Assembly: GCA_022393335.1 (NCBI GenBank) | Contig: JAJEKB010020933.1 | Span: 124,001 to 188,000, forward strand | Source of the DNA: Macrotrachela quadricornifera | Taxonomy: Eukaryota > Rotifera > Eurotatoria > Philodinida > Philodinidae | Direction: 5' to 3' | Length of the DNA: 64,000 nucleotides | In this document: piece after piece, positions 1 through 9,300 of the stretch | How positions within the stretch are numbered: the first letter of the stretch is position 1 | Layout of the letters: every line of letters begins with the position of its first letter | Notes under the pieces: generated by a model | What the model saw: only the letters and a program-made list of their open reading frames with translations | The model's database searches: none | Told to the model about the DNA's origin: nothing | Program-made: the position numbers and the translations under genes

Positions 1-56
1 GGGATGTTACAATACCAAATCTCCAAAACCAGGGAGATCTTATATTGTAACATCCC
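1..56. repeat. Hairpin at window edge
   Basis: A 14-bp perfect inverted repeat (GGGATGTTACAATA at 1-14, its complement at 43-56) encloses a second 6-bp stem (ATCTCC at 19-24 with GGAGAT at 33-38). The structure may continue to the left of the window. It lies outside the neighbouring piggyBac element and could be the end of another inverted-repeat element. Confidence 0.7.
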
Positions 57-283
57 TAGTTATAGCTGTTGGTATGCAGGAGATTAATACTTTTAATCCT
101 ACTTATTACGATCATTCCAAGACTGGTCATTCTATACTAGCTACGCTGCTTTCAACTTCAACCTCGATATGCTGAAACGTACTGGCATCTAGCCATCTAA
201 CGCCTTCAATACCTAAGCTGATCTTGAGGCTGCTGTTGCTGCTTGCAAGAAGATGCTAACGGTCTATGAAATTAACGGTTTCT
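57..283. other. GC-richer stretch, possible coding relic
   Basis: No intact ORF. The base composition is less AT-rich than the surroundings. One plus-strand frame at about 150-295 reads protein-like sequence (for example ADLEAAVAACKKML) broken by two stops. I do not recognise the family. The sequence runs up to the piggyBac target site at 284. Confidence 0.3.
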
Positions 284-287
284 TTAA

Positions 288-1776
288 CACATTCAACGCG
301 ATTCAGTTTTCTCCAAAATATTAAGTCTGTTCGAGAACTTACTTATAATAAATGCACCTATTTGTCATTGCATTATCTTCTACCGATTATTTATCATCCT
401 CTTCTTCCCATACATGTAAAAGCCGAAAATATGCTTCAACTATTCAAGTTTCAAACTCGAATATTCAACTATTCAACTGTTCTTGCACGAAAAATTAAGG
501 ACGCTAACTACAGGATGCTAGAACTAATACATATAATGTTGAGGGTGAGGGCGTGAGGGATGAGGCTGTCAAGGAACCGCTACCTGTAGGTTGCTGTCAA
601 ATTCAACGGACAGCATCTGTCCTCCGTGGACTACTTTCAGCATCCTTAATCTATCATATAGTAATAGTTCAATGGTTGAATAGTCGAATCGATTTAACGA
701 GTTCGACACTACTGAAAACACACAAATATGGGGTAAACATGTACAAGCTAGCGGCTACTAACGGATATACATGGAATTATTTGATCTATACTAGTGAGCA
801 AGATTCAATGACAGGTCTTGGACATGCTGAGACAATAGTGATGAATTCATTGGGTAGTCTTTCGGGATGCTATCGGACTGTGATAGTCGATAACTTCTTT
901 ACTAGTATTTCTCTAGCAAAAATTTTGTTGACACACGATACATACCTTATTGGAATATTGAGAAGAAATCGTGCCGCATCCGGAAAAAAACTTCTTCATT
1001 AAAAGCGCAAGCGTACGGACTTCAAAATCAGGAAGGCGTAAAACTGATCATGTGGAAAGACAAAAAAGATATTTTAATGATTTCCACAAGGCTTTCGCGT
1101 TCAGCAGATGTAGTTGACATTGGGAAAACAAATTTTCAAAATAAGCCAATAATGAAGCCAAGGCACTGATTTATCTGATCAGCTATCAGTCTATTATACA
1201 TGTCTCAGCCGGTCTTTAAAATAGTACCGAAAGGTGGCATTTGAATTGATTTTTAGGATGGCTATAGTGAATAGTTATTTGGTATCCAAGGAAAACTATT
1301 CAATAAATAATATGATCATCCTGAAGTTTCGTGAAAGTCTTGTGAGATCTTTATTGTTCGGTATACCATTTGAGAAGCTGAAGCCTGGAGCGAGACAACG
1401 GTCAACAAGTCAAAGCAAGCGCAAACTTGCTGATCACAAGTTGGAAGAGAGAGGAGAGTCTTTTCGCGATGTCTGGCGATGCTGTGCTGGCTGCTACGTG
1501 AAAATAAGGCAACAGCAATCAAGAGAAACAAGTAATGCAACCGCAAAGAAAGTAAAGACTTTTTGTTCCGATTGTGACAAATTCTATTGTCTTAGTTACT
1601 TTAGGAGAAACATCATTCTGTATAATAAATGGTTAAAGAGAGGCTCGAGAAAATATATGATAAATCACACACAACATTTTAACCGAACGAAAAAGGCAAA
1701 AAAAAAGTGCTTTTCTAATCATTTTCTTCCTAAAATATAGCGGGTCCCACGGGTGGGACCCGTCGCGTTGAATGTG
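288..1776 (+). mobile_element. Decayed piggyBac transposon
   Basis: Both ends are visible. CACATTCAACGCGA (288-301) is repeated in inverted orientation at 1763-1776, and both ends are flanked by TTAA (284-287 and 1777-1780), the target duplication typical of piggyBac. Just inside the right end is a palindrome around GGGTCCCACGGGTGGGACCC (1742-1761). The 1.49-kb element is shorter than an autonomous piggyBac and its transposase is frameshifted, so it cannot move by itself. A nested AT-rich inverted repeat (about 452-480 against 670-712, containing TTGAATAG) lies in its left half; that repeat also occurs near 25.0 kb. Confidence 0.9.
741..1740 (+). pseudogene. piggyBac transposase, C-terminal half, frameshifted
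   Basis: Three plus-strand segments together give the DDE core and tail of a piggyBac (PGBD-type) transposase. Segment 741-1002 contains VIVDNFFTS, which holds one of the catalytic aspartates in this family. Segment 999-1168, in another frame, contains LIMWKDKKDILMISTR with the next acidic position. Segment 1234-1740 contains FELIFRMAIVNSYL and ends in the cysteine-rich zinc-binding tail (CCAGCY, then CSDCDKFYC). The N-terminal half is missing. At least one frameshift and one stop separate the segments, so this is a dead copy. Confidence 0.85.
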
Positions 1777-1805
1777 TTAATGAAAAAAATTTTCCAGTTA
1801 TAAAT

Positions 1806-2042
1806 TGGTCTTATTGTTAATGCTCTTCTACTATAATACATTTAGAAACTAATGAATTGGTAGATGAAGAATTTGAAAATTCAGTTGATCTATTCAAGAT
1901 TTTAAATTTAACAAAAGATAAGAATTTATTCGATGAAAATTTATCTGATAATAAACTTAATCAATGATTACATATTAGTTATAAAAATAGATTACTAGCG
2001 GTACATGGAGAAAATCTATTAATAATGAAGAAGAACAAATAA
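1806..2042 (+). pseudogene. Unidentified coding relic with one TGA
   Basis: Directly downstream of the piggyBac insertion a plus-strand frame with host-like codon usage reads HLETNELVDEEFENSVD, then KLNQ, a TGA, and LHISYKNRLLAVHGENLL to a TAA at about 2040. It is acidic and lysine/asparagine-rich and matches no family I know. The single TGA falls where a Trp codon would be one transition away. It may be the remnant of a gene disrupted by the transposon. Confidence 0.35.
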
Positions 2043-2695
2043 ATAAACAAATTTCTATACGTACATAATTATACAAATTAAAATTTGTAATAGTTTTTTA
2101 ACAATTATTTTCTAGTTGTTCATCTCTGTATTCATCTTTTATTAAATATTTTATGTGAAATAAATAAATTCTGTTTGACCTTTTCTATTTAATAAAAAAA
2201 TAAATATATACTTTAGAATTTTATAAAATGAGAGAGACTTATACTGACTTCTAATGAGCAAGAGACATAAAGTGAGCTTTTTCTCTCTCTCCAATCGTCA
2301 ATATTTATATATGGATGAATTGCAACTTTATTGTACCGTCCGTAGTTCCATTAGTAAAACGTGAATATCTCCAGTTCCTCTTGACCAATCTTTATGAAAA
2401 TTTCTGAGTATGCTTCTGTAGTTGATGCTCACTACCACACAAAAAAATCACGAATTTATTATTAGCCCATCCTGAGATACTGTATACACAAGTGTGAAAT
2501 GACTGGTTTCTGCTGCCACCTATGGACAGAAAATGACCCATCATTGATTGGTTTCCTGTCATTTGAATTTTGACCATTGTTGGCGTTTATAGTGGACAGT
2601 GTATAGGTTACTATTATAAAACTTGTTGGTTCTTTCATCAAAATTTACATCATATTTTTTCCGAATATCATATGTACTGACAATAGTCAATACAG
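2043..2695. other. Intergenic, AT-rich
   Basis: No supported gene. About 2240-2600 has a less AT-rich, repeat-like composition and may be an old transposon body, but I could find neither termini nor a family. Confidence 0.4.
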
Positions 2696-3060
2696 TGTCA
2701 CAAGAGATTTTAAAACGCGTTTATTATATAACAAAGCATTCAAAACTGATCGGATTAGTTTTGAATGAAAGCTTATCAGTGAGGAATAAAAGTACCAAAG
2801 ATTATAGGAAAGTTTCACTTTCTCTTGTTAAAAAAGGAATATCAAATAAAATTTCAAAACACAGTTGTCACACTAAATGTCACAAGAGATTTGATAGTTT
2901 GTGTGCTGTATTAACTCTTGTAAATTAAGGCAAATTGAGCTGATATTTTTATCATTTTATCTGCTAGTTGTGGTCATATATTGCTGAAAATATCACGGTT
3001 GGAAAATGTTTCTTTCGCAAAACAGAGAGAAAAATGGTGTAAAAATGTCACAAGAGATTT
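2696..3060 (+). repeat. Three dispersed copies of a 15-bp motif
   Basis: TGTCACAAGAGATTT occurs exactly at 2696-2710, 2879-2893 and 3046-3060, all in the same orientation, with spacings of 183 and 167 bp. Sequence between the copies is not obviously repeated. An ORF covering two of the copies (2623-2928) reads them in different frames, so the motif is a nucleotide repeat and not a protein repeat. Confidence 0.65.
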
Positions 3061-3819
3061 TTGAAAAAAGTGTCGGATTAGATTTTTATGCAGATAATTA
3101 TCTCATAACTATAATTAAAGCGAATAAAGGTCATATTTCTAGCTTTCATGTCAAGTCCTTCAAGTATATTTGAGTAAATTCGTAGTTTAAAGAACTTACT
3201 CACGTATATGAAAAAACTCACATTTGGGGACTTATTATATATATTTTTGAGAACTCCTGCAGCTCGACCATTTGAAGAGTGGTAGTCGGGAAGATTTATA
3301 CATATTCTCCTCTCATATAGTGCACTAAGATGCACTACTCAGAATCTCTAAAATCGAAAATTTTTTTTCGTCCGTTTTTTTCTCAAAACGGTACAATAAT
3401 TTCGAATAAATTTTATCGAATAAATCAATTAATATAAATTTTTGTTAGATTATCATAATTTAATCATACTAAAAATTCATGAATGAAATAATTTAAAAAG
3501 AGATAGAAAAAAAAATGAAATGATCTCTGTTAATATTCTGTTTCTGTATTAATTCCTTAGTCAGCTCTCCCCCAAAGGATCCCTGGGGTATCCCCATATA
3601 CGGACTCCCCAGGGAGTTTTATTTTTCTGATTTAAATTCGTTAAGTGCATAAATGCTTTGGATAAATACTAATGTACATATTTTTAAATACAGTCATATG
3701 ATTAACTGTAGAAATATTCGATTGTACAGAAAGAAGAAAGAAACTGAAATAAAAGTATTAGACGTTTTTGTTTTAAGCTAGAGGGTAAAATAAAACGACA
3801 TTTATTTTTAAAGACAATA
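3061..3819. other. Intergenic with CCCCAGGG palindromic patch
   Basis: Nothing coding is visible. A GC-rich patch at about 3565-3620 (GGATCCCTGGGGTATCCCC, then CTCCCCAGGGAG) is matched in looser inverted form at 5285-5335. It may mark the outer ends of a composite inverted-repeat element enclosing 3.6-5.3 kb. Confidence 0.4.
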
Positions 3820-4744
3820 TATACAGGATGATTCACCTATTCTCACTAGTTTTCGTCAATTTATTGTATTTCTACAAAATGTAACAAATTTTTTTATTTC
3901 TGTATGATTAGATAGAACGTTGATTTCTCTATCTAATGGTATAGTTTTCATTTGATTTATCCCGTGTTAGTTAAAAAATGAGTTAAATTTCGCGAAGTGA
4001 GCAAAAAAAATATTTTTTTTCTATGAAATTTCGAGATATTTCCTCCGAGTAATTCGAGTAATTATAATGTATTGGACAAATGAATATATTTCGTTTCATA
4101 TAGTTCGATTGAAAAATGAATTCTCTATGAAACTATTTATTTTCCGCAATGACTGAGAATTTAGTGGATGTTTAGCAAATTTTTTTTATAAAAATTCATT
4201 TATTTGTCTTTGTGGAATAAATTAAAGGATGGTTCACCTATTTTCACTAGTTTTATTTTCAATAATATAAAAAAGAATAAAAAACATTACAATTTCAAAC
4301 GATGTTCTATGTGAAAGCCACGAGTATTATATATAAGATAAGAATCTCCTGTAAATGAACTTTTATAAAAAAAATTTGCTAAACATTCACTGAATGTTCT
4401 GTCAGAGTGGAAAATAAACTGTTAAAAAATATATAGTTTGATAGAGAAATGAATTCTTTATCGAACTATACAAAAGCCAAATATATTCATTTGTCCAATA
4501 CGTTATAATTATTCGAATTACTCGGAGGAAATATCTCGAAATTCCATAAAAAAAATTTTTTGCCTACATCGCGAAACTTCACTCATTTTTTAGCTAATGC
4601 GAGATAAATCAAATGAAAACTATACCATTGGATAGAGAAATCAACGTTCTATCTAATCATACAGAAATAAAAGAATTTCTGACGTTTTGTAGAAATACAA
4701 TAAATTGGACGAAAACTAGTAAGAATAGATGAATCGTCCTGTAT
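3820..4744. repeat. Fold-back element with ~390-bp arms
   Basis: The left arm begins TACAGGATGATTCACCTATT at about 3822 and runs to about 4200. The right arm (about 4350-4744) is its imperfect reverse complement, ending GAATCGTCCTGTATA. Landmarks such as ATTACTCGGAGGAAATATCT and TATCTAATCATACAGAAATA can be followed on opposite strands of the two arms. A third partial copy of the terminal sequence (AGGATGGTTCACCTATTTTC) sits near the centre at about 4227, so the element is rearranged or nested. No ORF is present. Confidence 0.8.
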
Positions 4745-4830
4745 ACAAACTGTGAGTCACAGTTTCTTTATTAAAACTTATTTTTTTCATGCAATTAAAT
4801 TTTTGTCTAATATTTTTAGAGTCCGTGACG

Positions 4831-5250
4831 CTTTTCAGTGATATTATCACTGAAATTTTTCTTCACTATAGTACAGTATTATATAAATATGTAGGTACGT
4901 ATGAACGTAGACAGATAGAGGGGTAGGTAGTTAGATAAATAGTGAAGTAGGTAGGTAGGCAGATGGCTAGTTAGATAGTTAGGTAGGAAGGAAAGAAGGA
5001 AGATAGGCAGTTAGATACGTAATTACGTAGGTCGATAGATAGATAGGTAGGCAGATAGATAGATGGATAGGTAGGTAGCTAGTTAGATAGTTAGATTGAT
5101 AAGCAGGTAGGTAGATAGGTAGATACGTAGGTGGATAGATAGGCAGATGAGTTGGTAGGTAGACAGATAATTCACCTACCTATCTATCTGTCTATCGATG
5201 TACTTTAGTGAAAGCAAAATTTCAGCGATAATATCACTGATATTTGTCAT
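4831..5250. repeat. Inverted-repeat element filled with GATA/TAGG microsatellite
   Basis: Terminal repeats of about 45 bp (left from about 4832 with CAGTGATATTATCACTGAAA; right at about 5199-5248 as its imperfect reverse complement) enclose roughly 300 bp of degenerate tetranucleotide repeat (TAGG, TAGA, CAGA units, 4890-5195). The last 30 bp of the tract switch to the complementary strand (CTATCTATC). No coding potential. Confidence 0.75.
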
Positions 5251-5913
5251 GTATTGGTCTATAATGATTCAATCTTTACTTTTTAAGCTGCTCCCTAAAT
5301 AATCCCCAGGGATTTCCTGGGGATTAGAAAAGGGAGAACGGACTAGGGTTATTATCTCAACAAATCTTCGAGAAATCTTATTTGTTTCTATTTGAACAAA
5401 TTCACATTTTGATTAAAATATAATATTTATAATAAGAACATACTTATGTGATATAAATATATTTTCAATAAAATCTAAATCTATCTATATTCACGTATAA
5501 ATTGAATGACTAATGAAAAGAATTGTAAACATGCCTCGACCATGTATATATATATATATGTAATAGTATAGCGCATAAAAATAGCACATTTTTACAAAAT
5601 GACATGTTCCTTTATTTTAATTCAATAATAGAAAATTTTTCAATCGAATATATTTTTTTGTTCTGTTGTTGTTGTGGTTTTTAATTATTAAAAAATTTAT
5701 TAAGTTCGATTTCAAATATATTTTTAGCTAAATAAGTCATCTTTTTATGAAAATAAATAAAAATTTCCTAAATATTTAACAAAAAGCCAAATATAGAAAT
5801 ACATTTGATTGTATAAAGAACATGATGTATATATGTATTGATTGAAATTGATAAAATCAAATCATTTGTTTACTTATTTACCAGAAGTACATGATATAAT
5901 GTTACGATTAATA
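5251..5913. other. Intergenic, AT-rich
   Basis: No gene seen. It contains a short (TA)n tract near 5550 and otherwise unique AT-rich sequence. Confidence 0.5.
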
Positions 5914-6146
5914 TTAAATTGGCAAGAAAGTTTTGTCGCTTTTTTTTTGAATTTTCATACAATGTTCGAGGGTGTTCTCGAAGTTTTTTTATGAAGGATA
6001 TATATATCTTTTCTCTACCAGAGCGTTGGTGATAGGTCGTAGATATCGATGGAACATATATCATTGAAAACTAGTTTAATTTTTGAAAGAAAAAATATTA
6101 GATGAAAATGTAATATAAAAACGACAAAACTTTCTTACCAACCTAA
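5914..6146. mobile_element. mariner-type MITE
   Basis: Terminal inverted repeats of about 25 bp: TTGGCAAGAAAGTTTTGTCG at 5919-5938 against TTGGTAAGAAAGTTTTGTCG on the opposite strand at 6122-6141, with the outer TTAGG typical of mariner ends visible on the right. The total length is about 233 bp with no transposase. A short reverse-strand ORF (5870-6064) simply translates this terminal repeat. Confidence 0.8.
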
Positions 6147-6302
6147 TAAAATAGAACTAATAGCAAAATATTTATTTATTTAAATTAAAAATAAAAAATC
6201 AGAATCCAGATTTAAATATTTTCAAATACATCAATTTTTCTGAAAATAAATACAATATATCTTTATAAAGATTGTTCAGTGAATACACTTTTTAAATATT
6301 AT

Positions 6303-9300
6303 TCAAAACCAAACATCAATCTCATCTTCTTCAATTTGGAACTCAAGATACTCAATAACGTCTATTACATCCCATCGATCTAAATGCCACTCTGGTAGAC
6401 ATTGATTATAGACATTTAATGCTCGTTTGTAATAATTAAGAGCCAATATAGGCTTATTAAGATACCTATAACACGCTCCTATGTTAGACAAACTTTTGCC
6501 GATATCTTGATGAGCTGGTGACAAAGCTTTTTCACGCATTAACAAACATTGTAGTTCATTTGCCAAAGAAAGTTCATAGTGATGTCGATTTCGTTGTACT
6601 TGACCTAAGTATGAAAGAGTTGTGGCAATCGATAGATGTTCTGATGGTAAACTAGTTTCTCTAACTTTCAGACATTTTTCGAGGAATTCTATTGCACCAT
6701 CATAATTTACCTTTTGATTCCAAGTCTTAGCAATTGTTTGTAAAATATCAGCAATTTTAATATGACAATTAGAAAGATTTTCAACGAGAATAGAAAATGC
6801 TCGTTGATAATATTCGAGAGCATTATCAAATTTATTTTGATCATATAGAAGGTGGCCAATATCGACAAGACTATTAGCAATGTCCATGTACAACAATGGA
6901 TGATATTTCTCTCTAATTGTCAATGCTCTTTGAAAGAGATTCAATGCTTCATCATATTTTAGTTGTGCTTTTAGAGTATCCGCAAGATTATCCAAGATAT
7001 TTGCAATGTTAATACGATCAGAAGGATAATTATTTTCTTGCATATTCAATACTCTATATCCATATTCCAAAGCTTCATCATATTTACGTAAAGATCGAAA
7101 AATGCAACTCATATTATTGAGAAAAATAACAACTTCCCAATGATTAGATGGATAATACTTCTCATAGAATATTAATGCCTTTTGATATAAATCAAGAGCT
7201 TCCTGGGATCTGTTTTGCATATATAGCACACTACCTATTTTAGCGTAACTAGTACCAATTCGTACATGACCAGATGAATAATATTTTTCTCTGATTGAAA
7301 GAGCACGTTGTTGAAAATCAAGAGCTTTATCATATAGACCTTGATTGCATAATATATCTCCAATGACACTAAGACAAACAGCAAGTCTTTCATAATCAGA
7401 TGGATAATAATTCTCGTAAATTTTCATCACTTTTAAAGCAAGTTCAAGAGCTTCGTCATATTTTTTCTGACGATTAAGAACATCAGCAATACTTTGCATA
7501 ATGCATGCGACTTGTATATGATTGGACGAATAATTTTGTTCGTAGATTTTTAATGCTTGTTGATATAATTCCAGAGCTTTATCATACTCTATTTGACTAA
7601 ATCGAATATCCCCAATGAAGTTAAGGCTGTCAGCAATTTTAACATGACAAGATGAATAATGTATTTTTCGAATATTTAATGCTCGTTCTTGAAATTCAAG
7701 TGCTTCTTCGTACCTTTTTTGTTTAGTTAAAGTAGAACCTATATTGACATGACATGTAGCAATATCATCATAACGAAGTGGATGACATTTTTCGTAAAGT
7801 GTTAATGATTGTTGATGGAAATTAATAGCTTCACCATGTTTTCCTTGGCCACTTCGAACAAGTCCCATATAGCTTAAAACACTACCAATATTCGCATAAG
7901 TAGAAGAACAATTTTTCTCAAGAATTTCCAATGCTTGTTGTAGAACATCAAATGCTTCATCATACTTTTCTTGTAGATATAAAATATTGCCAATATTACG
8001 AAGAATAGTAGCAATGTTTGAATAATTGGATGAATCTAATTTTTCTGTGATCGTCAATGATCGTCGATAGATATTAAGAGCTTTATCATATTGTTTCTCT
8101 TCAATTAATATGCTACCAATATGTTCAAGAGTATTTGATATATTTTTATGATCTGATGTATAATGTTTTTCTTGAATCGTTAATGCTTGTTCATGAAATT
8201 TAAGAGCTTCATCATATTTTTCTTGTTCTTTTAAAATTTTACCGATTTGAATTAAGTCATTAGCTAAATAAAAATGATCCGAAGGATAATAATGTTCTTT
8301 AATTTTCAATGCTCTTTCTTGATAATCAAGAGCTTTATCATATTTATTTTGGTTATAGAAAATGTTAGAAATATTGGTCAGACTAGTTGCAATTTTAACG
8401 TGATTAGAAGAAAATAAGTTTTCTAATATAGAAAGTGCTTGTTGATAATAATCCAATGCTTCATCATACTTTTTCTGCCATGCAAGAACATGGCCAATAT
8501 AATCAAGAGTAAGAGCAATATCAGAATGTTGAGATGAATAACATTTCTTTTGAATTCCTAAAGCTTGTTGATGAAGTTGAATAGCTTCATCAAAATTTTC
8601 TTGTTGACATAGAACATTTCCAATATAATTGAGACTAATAGCAGTATCAATATGGTCAGATAAATAATAATTTTCTTGTATTGCTAATAATCTTCGATAG
8701 AAAACTAAAGCTTCATCATATTTTCTTTGATTATTTAGAAGATTACCAATGTTACTAAGAGTACAGAACATATCAACATGATCCGATGAATAATAATCTT
8801 TTTGCATTATCAATGCTCGTTGATAGCAATCAAGAGCTTCATCATATTTTTCTTGTTCAGTTAGAATATTACCAATACAATTGAGAGTTTCAGCAATATA
8901 CGCATAATAAGTTGGATAGTATGTTTCTTGCATTGTAAGAGCTTGTCGATGGTATTGGAGGGCTTGATCATAGTCACCTTTAGCATATAGTATTGCATGG
9001 CCAATATTGTTTAATATACAACTAGTATTTAAATGAGCAGTAGAATAAAATTTTGTTAGCATATTTAATATTTGTTGATTTAGATGTAAAGACTCATCAT
9101 ATTTTCCTTCTCCATGTTTAACATTTGCAATAATGCTACAATTTAAAGCTATATCAACATGATCATAAGGATAATATTTCTTTAGTATTGTCTTTGCACG
9201 TTGAAGAATATTAAGAGCTTCAGTAAATTTTTCTTCTCGATAAAAATGAATACCAATATCACACAGAATATAGGCGATATATACGTGATCTAATGGATAA

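Noticed and set aside
5870..6064. Reverse-strand ORF with KKRQNFLANL
   Set aside because: It translates the mariner terminal repeat; it is not a transposase.
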